DNA of 64,000 bases from Ptychodera flava (Eukaryota > Hemichordata > Enteropneusta > Ptychoderidae): positions 6,935,501-6,999,500 of the forward strand of contig NC_091935.1 in assembly GCF_041260155.1 (NCBI RefSeq), in the 5' to 3' direction. Positions 13,101 to 24,350 of the stretch are shown here, piece by piece. The notes below the pieces were generated by a model that worked only from the letters and a program-made list of their open reading frames with translations, did no database searches and was not told the origin of the DNA. How positions within the stretch are numbered: the first letter of the stretch is position 1; the number at the start of each line of letters is the position of its first letter. The position numbers and the translations under genes are program-made.

Positions 13101-16100
13101 TTATTCCATGCAACAAGCATTTGTACAGTACTGTCAGAAATATCGATGTGCAGTGACACTCTCTAGGAATCAGTAGCTGTTACGTTTTTATAATATCAAT
13201 ACTGATATTCTCACCTCCATACAAACTGGACAGTTTCCTTGGGATACTTTCTCAATACACTGAAATTCAAAAGACAGAAAAATTTGAGTTGATTTTGTTA
13301 AATCTATTCATTATGACTATGGTTAAGGTATTAGCAAGTGAAGATCTACACTTCCAAACTTTTGGCCATTTGCTGTCATATTTTATACTCAAATTTTGAA
13401 GACGTCTAGTATTTTGATAAAGTTGTGTTGAGATATTTGCTATCCTGAACATGCTTGAAAACTGTTAGAGACCCTGCACTTTGAGAAATTGACTGCAAAT
13501 CAGTAACAGGCAAATTTTGCCGTGCTATCCCCAATGGTACTTATACCAGCTTGGCCTCTGTCCACATTTGTTCATCAACCACTAATTTATAGCCAGTTTT
13601 ATATGGAATCACAGACACATCCTCTTTCAAAAGTAGCTACCGGAGTGCTGTTATACAGCTGGTAACTCTACACAGGTGTCATGCAAACACACAAGCTTAC
13701 TTTATGTTTGTTCTGAAGACCGACTCCTAGACACAAACCACATTTCCCACAATGGAAGAAATTTTCTCTGCCTCCAACTCTGAAAGAAATAGGTATTTTG
13801 ATTGTTATCTGGTGAAAAGTTTTGTGTTTAGTCATGGTCGTGCTTTGGTGTAATATTCTTTGGAACAGCATTTTAATAACTTAGCTACATGACAATTTTT
13901 TTCGGCAGGAAATGTATTCTATTGCTGACTGACAAGAAGTCCAAATTTGCGTCTCTGGAGCTGTATAATAGCTGAAAAATATTAAAGTTCTATTAGCTAA
14001 CATTTGACGTCTTTTTTAAGCATATTTTTTCTGTCTGTACAACATAGTGTCTTGCTTTACTGCCAAAGTCAGGACAAAATGCCTGGTGTTCACCTTGTCA
14101 AATCAGCCTGTATTCAAGTGATAACAGGTTTTAATGTTGACGACTGGATCAAATCTGCACTAGAATACATTGTCGACAATAATATGGCATATTGTACAAA
14201 AGGCATTGTGATGGAAAGGCTGATATTTTATATTTTAACATGCTTTAGGGAGAACATAGACTTGGTCAAAGTCTGTGAATGAAAAATAATTTGGTGAATG
14301 TGATGTAGTAGAGAAATTGTGACTGCTTTTTTGACCTCGATGTAGTGGATATATCGCTGGATTAAAACTGTCAATCGCTTTCACTCCACACTCGTGCAAA
14401 TGCACGGCAAGATCAGATGTGAAGGCACTGTAGGTCTAATCATACTGCAATGGTCTCACTCAAAGGTGTTCACACAAAATGTATCACTAATACATTATAT
14501 CCTGCTGAAATTTCTTTATTTCACATAATTACCCACTCAAACCAAGTCTAGGAAGAACAATTAGTAACCACATTTGTTTCATAGAACAAACATCATGTAA
14601 ATATGTATCAAAAGTTCCTCTATTCCCCAAATTACCTCCCACATTTATTATTCGATTTAATGTTATTAATTTTATGCAAAACAAATCTAAGTATCTTACT
14701 CTTGAAAATAATTCAACATTTTGATTTGGAGTTTGTGATGATAGTACAGGTATCTTCAATGAACAGTTTGAAAACTGTTCTTGAAGATTAACACTCCAGA
14801 CGAGGAAATCAAAGTTTTATTATGAGAGGAAAATAGAGACTTTTGGAATCAAATATAAATTCTAACCTGCAAATTCCACACTCCTTGCAATGAAATTGTC
14901 CTTTGTCGACTTCATCGTAAAGTCTACATATTTGACAAAAATACCGTGCAAATTCTTCATTACAGTTGACACAGTGAGACTGTACCTGTCGGACAACAAA
15001 GAATATTTCAGTGATGTTATTTTTCCTCTGCAATAATCATTTGAGTTCATCAGAGCTGGTAGCTGCAAACATCAGCTGCAAAGTGCTGTATGATTACCCA
15101 CACAGAGTAAGGTCAAGGGTGAAATAAATTGATTGAAATGAGACGTGGAAATGTGTCGGTCTTCTTTTGCAGTTGTTCTAATGCTAGCAGTCTTTGTAGA
15201 AAGGGGAGGACTGTGGAAGTAAAAGACCATGGAACTTTTGCAAACAAGGCAGACACATACAACTGATTTCAACCAGATTGGGGTAAAGCCAGTGGTTCTG
15301 CATTTGAATACTGAATTTAAAATACTGTTATGTAGGTCATTTTCCCCCACACTCATCATGACCTGAGTTCAATTAGTCTAGAACATTCTCAAGGTCACTG
15401 CCCTTAACCCTTTTCCTGCCAAGTCCATATTTGACCACCAGGTCAAGATGGTTAAAATTAATGAAACACAATGTATTCCATATGATGTATTTTAACATAA
15501 TACTGTACATTTGAAGGCTGTTGAAAACATAATACTGTAAAGTTGATTTTTTTTGGACAAAAGATGCTATAACATACCAAGCCAAGTGGGTGAAAATACG
15601 TCATGTTTAGGCTCAATACCGCTTTTTACTGACTTGGCTGATGGGGAAGTGATACAGTTATTACTGTCTGGCAGGAAAAGGGTTAATGACCTCACAACCT
15701 TGAATTCAATTAGTCATGTTTTGAATGTTCTAGAAATTTAGTTAGTTGTGTAAGAGAGATAATTTTAGAACAGTAATTAGCATGTCAATAAAAGTTCTAG
15801 ATTGTTCTTATATGCTTATGTAAGCACATGAGTATAAATACTGGGACAGCAGGCTTGCAGTCAGACTTTTGGGATCGTGTCTCTTGTGTGTTACTAAACT
15901 CCAGCAGTAGTCATTCTCAAGACTTTTCAAGACCTTCACTGCCAACGCTGGATTTATACTGTGGACTTTGTGCAGTTTCAAGCCTGCAAGCCAAAGCACT
16001 GTTCATTCATCCGACTGACTGTTACAACTCTGAGACTGGAGCTCTGCCGTCCCAGCTGAGATAAGTAGTCTGTACACTTTTAAAGCTTGTACTCTATCCC

Positions 16101-18806
16101 TGACTTAGCAATTAGTTTTATTTTCGTAATAAATTTTGTTTAAACGGAAACTGCTGAGTCCACCCTTTTGTTCGTTTTCTCTGCACGTAATAATACACAA
16201 AACTGTGCAGTGTTAAATTTGCTTTTTTCCTCCCAAATCTATGACCTTTTGGTGACTTATGACCTCTGCCCTGCTGTTATGCCACACTACTGGTATCTTG
16301 CTTACCTCAGCAACCTTCTGACATTTCAGACACTTGACTTGTTCAACGTCATTTCTATTAAGTTTGTGGTTTTCGTTTTCGTCATGACAAAATCTACAGG
16401 TGTAGAATCTGTTGCAACATGGTGCCTGTCAACAGTGAAGAAATACAGTGTGGTTAGCCACTTGCCTGATAGTAGATAACCTGAAAGCAATGAATATATT
16501 TGAATGTAGATCATAATACTTGAAGTGATTTTCCCTTCCTGTTTTTCTATCTAGTGAACTATCTCTCCAGGCAGTGTCCTGTGTGTGTCTTTGTACTTGA
16601 AGAGCCTGTCTAACGGTCTCTCAAACAAATGGAATTGCTTCCACTGACCCCTGAATGCAATATGTTCATTTCAGCGGTCATTTATTGCACCTGCTTGCTG
16701 TATAAAAGACAAATAAAAGTGTCAAATTGGTACTTCCTAAACGTTAGACATGTTAGTTTTCTGGCTCTTTTCTAAAGATTGCCCAAATCATTCTATACAT
16801 GTAAACAAAGTATTTCACACCTCTACCCCCCCCCCCCCTTTGCAGTGATGATGAGACTGTGGGTCAATGTTTGTATAACATCCAGTGCTTGTTTTGGGTA
16901 GAACCACAGTCCCTCCACCCACTGTGGTTGAACCATTTCATTTTGTTTTAAAGTCAGCTATCCCTACTGTGAATTGGGACCACTGCCTACTGTTGTGCAG
17001 TCAACAGCTGTCACCTGTGTCTCACTTGGATCTAAGTCTGGGGGCAAAAATGATCAGTCTGAAGTGTCATCACTCTTAAATTTTGCAAGCCATGCAAAAC
17101 AAATACCGTCAAGGATATTTGGTTTGAATTGGTCCATCAAGAAATAATTAAACCAGAAAAACAAGAATAACAAAAGTAAATAAGGTCTGAAACTTTAGGT
17201 ATTGGAGGTCAACTTTAGGAACAGGCTTAGCAGAGGAATGTTTCGACACAGTCCTTCATGGTTTCAGCAGGTCTGCCAATGTGTATCAGTTCATGAACAA
17301 TGACAGGAAATGACTCAAGGTCAGTGGAGTAGCCTGTTTCAGTCACTGCCACCACTCAGTCCTACACATAATAGGTACACTGAATACAAATAGGTTAGAG
17401 ATTACAGAATCTCCAACTCAGATGTGTTGGCTGTTTCAGTTAATGCCACTACTCCCGCACATTTGCAGGATTTCTCCTTTTTCTCACCTCATTTGCATAT
17501 TTTTGACAATGACATGGGTCTACCTAGTAATGTGATGGTAGGTGCGGTGGTTTGGGAGTTTTGCCTGTGACAGACATACATCCGCACATACATACATACA
17601 TAGCTGCAAAATTGTAGCGCTACGGTGAGGCGGTCGGTGATTTTTGGTTTTTGCGACTTCGCTCACCAGTAGCGCTACAAGGCCAATGGCCCTGGGGAGT
17701 ATCATATAAGCGCACCCCACTCGACCAGGCGTGTTGATGTGAATGCAACATATTTACTGCATCTGGTTGTATCGATTATCCTACTGAAGACTAAACAGTA
17801 TACTGCACTAACTTTGTAGTTTATGGGGTTTGGAATTTGTTCAAACACGACGATCGCGTTCTGAAAACATTGAGCATGTGGCGCCGGTGTTTGTGGGAGC
17901 AGCCATTACCGGAAGTTGGTAATGACGGCTCCCAGAAATGTTTCGGAACGCGATCGTCGTGTTTGAACAAATTTCAAACCCCATAAATGACAAAGTTAGT
18001 GCAGTATACTGTTTAGTCTTCAGTAGTGATAAATCGGTACGACCAAATGCAGTAAATATGTTGCATTCCACATCAACACGCCTGGTCGAGTGGGGTGCGC
18101 TTATATGATACTCCCCAGGGCCATCGGCCTTGTAGCGCTACTGGTGAGCGAAGTCGCAAAAACCAAAAATCACCGACCGCCTCACCGTAGCGCTACAATT
18201 TTGCAGCTAACATACATACATACAGACGCCACCGACTAACCATATAAGCTCTTTTTGGTATTTATATACATACCAAATATGAGCTAACAAAACCAATGTA
18301 ATTAAGGTTCCAAGACAAGTAATTGACCAGGTCCCTTTAGAATGCAACTGCAAAGTTTGTAGCCAGTGGTTCGAGGGTTTGCATTGGGTTGTGGATCTGG
18401 TGTTTGCCACAGGCTTTCGACTCAATGCAGACAAACCGCCAAACCGTCACTGATGCAATAGCATCAGTGATGGTCTGGCGGTTTGCCTGCATTGAGTTGA
18501 AAGCCTGTGGTTTTTGCCGTCCGACCCACAACCAACGGCCCATGGAGGTAGGAAGAGAACTACCTCCATGCAACGGCCCAAGCAAACCTCTGCCGTTCGG
18601 CAGCTGCTAAAGGTTTGGTGCTTGCTTTTGACTTTCAGTCAATATGAAGACGATAACTGTACCAAACTGCTATACTTGAATTTCTGTGAAATCGGTAAAC
18701 TACTTTTAGTTTTGTCTTTACCCACCAGCAATGAACATTTCCGTTGATAGTGTTCACATCCACTATACTTGCGATCTTGTTCAATATCGGCCATAGCGTA
18801 TGTCAT
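7118..18806 (-). CDS. RCHY1: RCHY1/Pirh2, RING finger and CHY zinc finger E3 ubiquitin ligase (complete)
   Basis: Ten coding exons in transcript order: 18806-18726, 16425-16306, 14985-14867, 13779-13701, 13259-13215, 12262-12204, 9282-9253, 8714-8594, 7967-7829, 7374-7118. All splice sites are AG/GT and all phases agree; 349 codons plus TGA. Exon 1 gives [13 protein letters not shown]; exon 2 [20 protein letters not shown] (CHY zinc finger); exons 3-4 the CTCHY cysteines ([29 protein letters not shown]); exons 5-8 the RING ([38 protein letters not shown]); exon 9 the zinc ribbon ([23 protein letters not shown]). In vertebrates the protein ubiquitinates p53 and other targets. The start is the ATG at 18806; an in-frame ATG at 18794 has a better context. 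The last exon adds about 85 acidic Ser/Asp/Glu/Gln-rich residues; human RCHY1 is 261 residues and ends soon after the ribbon. One extra Gly may occur at the 9253/8714 junction. Confidence 0.95.
8085..8345. repeat. Direct tandem duplication of about 140 bp in RCHY1 intron 8
   Basis: CTCATGATTACGGTTGAAAT occurs at 8090 and again at 8230, and the following sequence (TGTACAGTAAG, GAAATTT) repeats at the same offset. The copies differ at many positions, so the duplication is old. Confidence 0.75.
9844..10125 (-). CDS. Uncharacterised 93-codon frame, possible first exon, inside RCHY1 intron 6
   Basis: An ATG in a good context (CAAAATGG) opens a frame [17 protein letters not shown]... that ends with TGA at 9844. 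A good donor (AAA|GTATGT at 9869/9868) would instead cut it after 85 codons. The composition looks more like coding DNA than its surroundings: charged, with an acidic helix-like [12 protein letters not shown] and then alternating beta-type residues (MYSIRVE, WLEV, NLNIKYV). I do not recognise the family. It lies on the same strand as RCHY1 between its exons 6 and 7, so it would be a nested gene, an alternative exon, or a retrocopy fragment. Confidence 0.4.
   Translation of the reverse strand: MVTRDGHNVYSILFCKCDHGEERSILSSVKQNRIFEEILEEHHPGFSECEMYSIRVECASDAAGPWLEVQQTNIQVGEATNNLNIKYVRFSCE
11680..12140. repeat. Probable dispersed repeat in RCHY1 intron 6
   Basis: A segment of CpG-rich and T-rich blocks (GTGCCGTAGTACGGCAC palindrome near 11702, TTCTCGCGTGATTCGCGCG, GGGTCGGGGGGTTAAAATTGG) unlike the flanking intron. 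No ends were found, so the family is unknown. Confidence 0.3.
14986..15325. other. RCHY1 intron 2, part beside the solo LTR
   Basis: Ordinary intron sequence between exon 3 and the LTR insertion; nothing else seen. Confidence 0.5.
15326..16192 (+). mobile_element. Solo LTR of the Gmr1-like family, carrying a nested MITE
   Basis: The sequence matches the LTRs of the element at 18956-24350 along its length (TGTTATGTAGGTC start, GCTGAGTCCACCC and CTCTGCACGTAA near the end). No internal retroelement sequence is attached. ATAC occurs directly on both sides (15322-15325 and 16193-16196), a 4-bp target duplication. It has diverged more than the two LTRs of the full element have from each other, so it is the older insertion. 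It lies in RCHY1 intron 2, antisense to that gene. The MITE at 15408-15682 inserted later. Confidence 0.9.
15408..15682. mobile_element. piggyBac-like MITE inserted in the solo LTR
   Basis: Perfect 14-bp terminal inverted repeats CCCTTTTCCTGCCA are flanked by TTAA on both sides (15404-15407 and 15683-15686). The uninterrupted LTR copies read GCCCTTGATGACC here, so the empty site is known and the insertion is exact. TTAA duplication and CCC-starting ends are typical of piggyBac elements. At 275 bp it cannot code for a transposase. Confidence 0.9.
17457..18290. repeat. Family C repeat copy, interrupted by a foldback
   Basis: The left piece (CACCTCATTTGCATATTTTTG near 17487) and right piece (CCATATAAGCTCTTTTTGG near 18240), joined by a CATA microsatellite, match 40674-41000 in order. 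The foldback at 17601-18209 sits inside the CATA run. Confidence 0.7.
17601..18209. mobile_element. Foldback element, about 300-bp inverted arms
   Basis: The left arm begins TAGCTGCAAAATTGTAGCGC and the whole sequence returns as its reverse complement ending ...GCAGCTA at 18209. Landmarks such as GTAGCGCTAC, CTCACCAGTAGCGCTAC, TCGACCAGGCGTG, ACTAAACAGTATACTGCAC and AAACACGACGATCGCG appear in both arms. The central spacer around 17880-17930 is short. The target duplication cannot be told because both flanks are CATA repeats. It lies in RCHY1 intron 1. Non-coding. Confidence 0.85.
18407..18510. repeat. Near-perfect hairpin, 50-bp arms and 4-base loop
   Basis: Arms 18407-18456 and 18461-18510 are inverted copies with only a few mismatches, separated by AATA (TGATGC-AATA-GCATCA at the centre). 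Weaker complementarity extends outward (GGTTGTGG / CCACAACC). A second small inverted repeat (CATGGAGGTAG / CTACCTCCATG) follows at about 18541-18570. It is in RCHY1 intron 1, about 220 bp from exon 1. Confidence 0.85.
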
Positions 18807-18955
18807 ACCTCTTTACGATAGATGTCCCGGTTTGAGGCTATGAGACGGATCCCTCCGTCATGAACGTATTTTCGTCGTTCCACTCATGGGTTTTGCTGCC
18901 CTAGCGCCACTTGATTGATGTTAATAATGCAAAGATAGAATGACTTTGGGACTGA
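18807..18955. promoter_or_regulatory. RCHY1 side of the inferred shared promoter
   Basis: This 149-bp stretch lies between the RCHY1 start codon and the LTR element. With 24351-24536 it makes up the whole pre-insertion gap between two head-to-head genes, so it should contain the RCHY1 5' UTR and core promoter. No TATA box is evident on the - strand. Confidence 0.5.
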
Positions 18956-19522
18956 TGTTATGAGGTCATTTCCCCCACACTCATCATGACCTGAGTTCAA
19001 TTAGTCTAGAACATTCCCAAGGTCACTGCCCTTGATGACCTCACAACCTTGAATTCAATTAGTCATGTTTGGAATGTTCTGGAAAGTTGATTAGTTGTGT
19101 AAGGGAGATAATTTTAGAACAGTAATTAGCATGTCAAAAAGTTCTAGATTGTTCTTACATGCCTTTATAAAAGGGACGTGCACAGCTTCCAGTCAGACTT
19201 TTGGGATCGTGTCTCTTGTGTGTTACTAAACTCCAGCAGTAGTCATTCTCAAGACTTTTCAAGACCTTCACTGTCAACGCTGGATTTATACTGTGGATTC
19301 TTTGCAGCTTCAAGCCTGCAAGCAAAGGACTGTTCATTCATCCAACTGACTGTTACAACTCTGAGACTGGAGCTTTGCCGTCCCAGCTGAGATAAGTAGT
19401 CTGTACACTTTTAAAGCTTGTACTCTGTCCCTAACTTAGCAATTAGTTTTGTTTCGTAATAAATTTTGTTTAAACGGAAACTGCTGAGTTCACCCTTTTG
19501 TTCGTTTTCTCTGCACGTAACA
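18956..19522 (+). repeat. 5' LTR
   Basis: 567 bp, TG...CA, with a TATA-like CCTTTATAAAAGGG and an AATAAA-type signal near the end. A short frame read through it recurs in every LTR copy of the window because the LTRs are alike, not because it is coding. Confidence 0.9.
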
Positions 19523-19524
19523 AA

Positions 19525-19542
19525 TTGGGGCTTGTCCGGGAT
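19525..19542 (+). other. Primer-binding site, tRNA-Pro-like
   Basis: TTGGGGCTTGTCCGGGAT lies two bases after the 5' LTR. The proline-tRNA primer site used by many retroviruses is TGGGGGCTCGTCCGGGAT, which differs at two positions. Confidence 0.7.
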
Positions 19543-22500
19543 ACGAATATTTTGAGCCGTTTGACAACATTTTGCCTGCCTTTTTTAAAAACTACAGTAT
19601 TCTGTGAACTCAGCGAAATTTAATCATGGCGGAATTTAAACCAGAGGAAATGGATGACCTTGATCAGGACACATTTGATTCCCTCAGAAAAGACACCTCA
19701 TAACACTGGCCAATTTCCTTAAAGTAGAAGTCAAAAGATCTATGCGCAAGAGGGAAATACAGTACCGTATTGCCAAACATCTAGTTGATTTAGGCCAATT
19801 TGAGGAATCCACCCTGAAAGATTATGAGCCCGAGTCTACCTCTGAACTCAGAAAATTAGAATTAGAATTGCAGACAATTTGGAGATCAAGAAACTAGAAT
19901 TACAATGGAAAAAGAGAGACAGGCATTAGAAAAAGAAAAAATACAAATGCAATTAGAAATGGAAGAAAGACAGAGAGAGAAAGATAGGCAGGAAAGATTA
20001 GAAATGAAACGTTTAGAGCTTGGACAGTCAGGAAAATTCTTCCTTCAGACAAGTTTGACATCACTAAGCATTTCAGGTTAGTTCCCCCTTTCCAAGAAAA
20101 GGATGTTGATAAATATTTCCTTCATTTTGAGAAAATTGCTCAGAGTCTGAATTGGCCTAAGGAGTCCTGGTCTATGCTTTTGCAGAGTGCTTTGGTGGGT
20201 AAAGCCAGAGAAATTTACATTCAGTTGTCAGTAGAGCAGGCTTCAAATTATGATTCTGTGAAGGAATTAATTCTCAAGGGCTATGAGTTGGTGCCTGAAG
20301 CTTACCGTCAGAAATTTAGGGATTGTGAGAAGGTGAAGGATCAAACTTATGTTGAATTTGCTCGAACAAAAGAACAACTGTTTGATCGTTGGTGTTCTTC
20401 GGAAAAGGTCAGTCAGAATTATGACAAATTACGACAACTTGTTTTGATTGAGGAATTTAAAAGGTGCATCCGGAGTGACATCAAGACGTTTATCAATGAA
20501 CAAAAGGCAGATACATTAGAGGTTGCTGCACGTTTGGCCGATGATTATTCATTGACCCACAAATCTTCATTTCTCAGCAAACCATCCCAGTCCTTTTCAT
20601 ACAGAAACAATGCAGGTAAATTTAACTCCTCCTTTTCATCCAAGAATTTTTCAAAGGACAGTAGAAAATCAAATGACAACAGTTCACAGAGTTCAAGTAA
20701 CACTCCCACATCATCAGATCCCAAGTCTCAATCTCCTTCTGACAAACAGTTGGTACACTTTCTTGTAATTATTGTAAGAAAGACGGCCATTTAATGTCAG
20801 AGTGTTTCAAATTGAAAAGAAAACGTGAAGGTCAAGTGGTCAAAGTGGATCTAAGCCAACCGGCTTTATTTCTTCATCAACTCAATTAGAGTCTAATAAT
20901 GTGTGTAACACATTTTCTGAGGTTAAACCCCTCTTATCCCCAATTAATGAGGTCAAGGTCAATTCTTCTCAAGATAGCATTATGGGTATTTTCGAACCAT
21001 TTATTCACGATGGTTTTATATCACTTTCTAGTGATTTTCTTCCGCTACCCCTGTCAAAATTTTAAGAGATACCGGGGCTTCCCAGTCTCTTTTGTTGGCA
21101 GATACCCTGCCGTTTTCTGAAAAGTCATTTTCAGGTTCTAAAGTTCTTATTAAGGGGGTAGATTGTAATGACTACATTCCTGTTCCTCTCCATAATGTCT
21201 ATTTGTCTTCGGACTTTGTTTCTGGACCTGTGACTTTAGGTATTAGGCCTTTTTTGCCTTTTGAAGGGATTCACCTTCTTCTTGGAAACGACCTTGCTGG
21301 GGACAAGGTCATTACTAATCCACTTGTGACTGATAATCCTAGTTTAGATCAAGATCCAGAGCCAATTGAACAAGAGATACCCGATTTATTTCCTTCATGT
21401 GCCATTACTCGAGCCATGTCAAAGAAAACTTCCGAGAATCAAAATACTCTCAAAAATAATGTCACAGATGTTGACTTAAATGACACCTTTCTCAGTCAGG
21501 TGTTTGACACGGATCATTCCGTTATCCCTCGTGGATTTGAAACTTCCAGTAAAACTTCTGCTGACCAAAGTCAGACATTTTCTAGATCAAATCTCATTGC
21601 AGAACAACACAAAGACCCAGATATTTTGTCTTTGTTTGACAGGGTAGATGATGAAGGTAAAACTTCAGATAGCTCTGTTTCCTATTATACAAAATCTGGT
21701 ATTCTCATGCGTAAATGGAGACCTCCAGATGTTTTGGTTGATGACGATTGGGCTATAAAACATCAAATTGTGGTTCCAAAGCCCTACCGTGCTGAAATAT
21801 TGCGCCTGGCCCATGAAACCCCCTGGGCTGGTCACTTAGGAGTCAGGAAAACTTATCATAAAATTCTCAGTCACTTTTATTGGCCTAATCTCAGGCAGGA
21901 TGTAGCACATTTCTGTAAAACTTGTCACACATGTCAAATGGTAGGAAAGCCAAATCAGACCATTCCAAAGGCCCCTTTACAGCCAATTCCTGCATTTCAA
22001 GAACCATTTAGTAGGAATACTAATAGACTGTGTTGGGCCCCTACCAAAAACAAGATCAGGAAATGAGTACATGCTGACAATAATGTGTACATCAACTCGG
22101 TTCCCAGAAGCCATACCACTGAGAAATATAAAGACAAAGACTATAGTGAAAGCTTTAGTCAAATTTTTCACTTTATTTGGCCTCCCTAAATGTGTCCAGT
22201 CCGATCAGGCTCCAACTTTATGTCTGGTATTTTTCAACAAGTAATGGATCAGCTAGGCATTAAACAGTATAGGTCATCCGCCTATCATCCAGAAAGTCAG
22301 GGTGCTCTTGAGCGATTTCATCAAACTTTGAAAAACATGATTAGGACCTACTGTTTTGACACAGAGAAGCAGTGGGATGAAGGAATTCATTTTCTTGCTC
22401 TTTGCTGTTAGAGAGTCAATTCAAGAGTCTCTTGGTTTTAGCCCATTTGAGCTTGTATTTGGACATACAGTCCGTGGCCCACTTAAGCTCGTTAAAGAGA

Positions 22501-23783
22501 AATTCCTATCAGACGATGATGATTGTCTGAATATTTTGCAATATGTGTCAGATTTTCGTACAAAACTCTCTAAAGCATGTGAATTAGCCAGAGAAAATCT
22601 TGAGTCATCTCAGCAGTCAATGAAAACCAATATGATAAAAGCACCTCAAAACGGAAGTTTGAACCAGGTCAAAAAGTTCTTGTTCTACTTCCAATTCCTG
22701 GCAAACCACTCCATGCTCGTTACTTTGGGCCATATCTAATTGATAAGAAATTGAGTGATTTAAATTACATCATAATAACACCTGACAGGCGAAAACAAAA
22801 ACAGCTATGTCACATAAATATGCTTAAGCCATATTTGGATAGGGATAATCCTACTATAACTCAGCCTGTCAGTGCAGTCAGTTCAAACCATTATGAAGAT
22901 AGTGATACTGAAACTGACTTGAGTGAAAATACTCTAAACTCAAAGCTGGGCTCGGTCAAGCTTCAAAACTCAGAATCCTGGAGAAGCTGGAGTCTACAAA
23001 GTTGGCACACCTCCAGCCAGAACAACAACAACAGGTGAAAGAACTGCTCCACGAATATAAACACCTATTTCAAGATGTTCCAACGAGGACAAACGTCATC
23101 TATCACGACGAAGATGTCTGCGACAGTAATCCTGTGGAACAACATCCAGACAGACTGAATCCTGCGAAAGCGAATATCTCCAGGAGGAAGCAAATATTGC
23201 TGCCGAACAATGACTTTATAGAACTCAATAAAAATAACCGGACTTTGCCATGCATACTTTATGCCAAATTCAGTGCCATTTCAAGTTTTCCAATACCAAA
23301 TTGCAAGAGGATAGTCATGGGACAGATATCCTGTTTGCTATTTTCACACAAATTTAACAAATCCCAGAGAAACTACTCTACAATTGAAAAAGAGTGTTTA
23401 TCTTTGATATTAGCTTTACAGCATTTTGAAGTTTATGTTACTTCTTCAAATCAGCCAATAGTGGTTTATATTGATCACAACCCTCTTGTTTTTCTGCAGA
23501 AATTTAAAGGCAAAAATCAGAGATTGCTAAGATGGAGTTTAATGTTACAGGAGTTTAATCTTGACATTAGACATATCAAAGGCAGAGACAATTTAATTGC
23601 AGACTGTCTCTCTCGTATTTAGAAATTATTGTTGTTCACTTTCAAGAAATTTTATTGTTGTTCACTTTCAAGAAATTTTACTTTAGAGTAAAACAAAATT
23701 TGAGTACTTAAATCCTTTTCAAGATTACATTTGTAAAAGAAAGATTTTTCTTTGAAAAATTTTCTTTTTTTGAAGAGGGGGTG

Positions 23784-24350
23784 TGTTATGTAGGTCATTT
23801 CCCCCACACTCATCATGACCTGAGTTCAATTAGTCTAGAACATTCCCAAGGTCACTGCCCTTGATGACCTCACAACCTTGAATTCAATTAGTCATGTTTG
23901 AATGTTCTGGAAAGTTGATTAGTTGTGTAAGGGAGATAATTTTAGAACAGTAATTAGCATGTCAATAAAAGTTCTAGATTGTTCTTACATGCCTTTATAA
24001 AAGGGACGTGCACAGCTTCCAGTCAGACTTTTGGGATCGTGTCTCTTGTGTGTTACTAAACTCCAGCAGTAGTCATTCTCAAGACTTTTCAAGACCTTCA
24101 CTGTCAACGCTGGATTTATACTGTGGACTTTGTGCAGCTTCAAGCCTGCAAGCAAAGGACTGTTCCATCCAACTGACTGTTACAACTCTGAGACTGGAGC
24201 TTTGCCGTCCCAGCTGAGATAAGTAGTCTGTACACTTTTAAAGCTTGTACTCTGTCCCTAACTTAGCAATTAGTTTTGTTTTCGTAATAAATTTTGTTTA
24301 AACGGAAACTGCTGAGTTCACCCTTTTGTTCGTTTTCTCTGCACGTAACA
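23784..24350 (+). repeat. 3' LTR
   Basis: Same length and ends as the 5' LTR, followed by CTGA. It ends 186 bp before the reductase start codon and points the same way, so LTR promoter activity could read into that gene. Confidence 0.9.

Larger units (their letters stand above)
18956..24350 (+). mobile_element. Gmr1-like Ty3/gypsy LTR retrotransposon, broken copy
   Basis: LTRs of 567 bp (18956-19522 and 23784-24350) start TG, end CA and are roughly 98-99% identical, so the insertion is fairly young. CTGA flanks both sides (18952-18955, 24351-24354). After the 5' LTR comes a proline-tRNA-like primer site (19525-19542). Parts in order: gag with a charged coiled-coil lead (about 19620-20770), zinc knuckle (about 20755-20815), protease-like region (about 21060-21310), integrase with HHCC zinc-binding and core regions (about 21690-22740), then the reverse transcriptase/RNase H portion (about 22990-23622; RNase H ends with HIKGRDNLIADCLSR). 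Integrase before RT/RNase H is the copia-like order known from the deuterostome Gmr1 group of gypsy elements. The copy is broken, with at least half a dozen breaks. A 29-bp direct repeat and a purine-rich tract precede the 3' LTR. Confidence 0.9.

Noticed and set aside
20174-20794. Possible host SCAN-domain gene
   Set aside because: The resemblance is to retroelement gag, and it sits between an LTR primer site and protease and integrase regions.
19178-24217. A conserved short frame seen in three places (15.8, 19.2 and 24.0 kb; [16 protein letters not shown])
   Set aside because: It lies in the LTR; its conservation reflects LTR copies, not selection on a protein.
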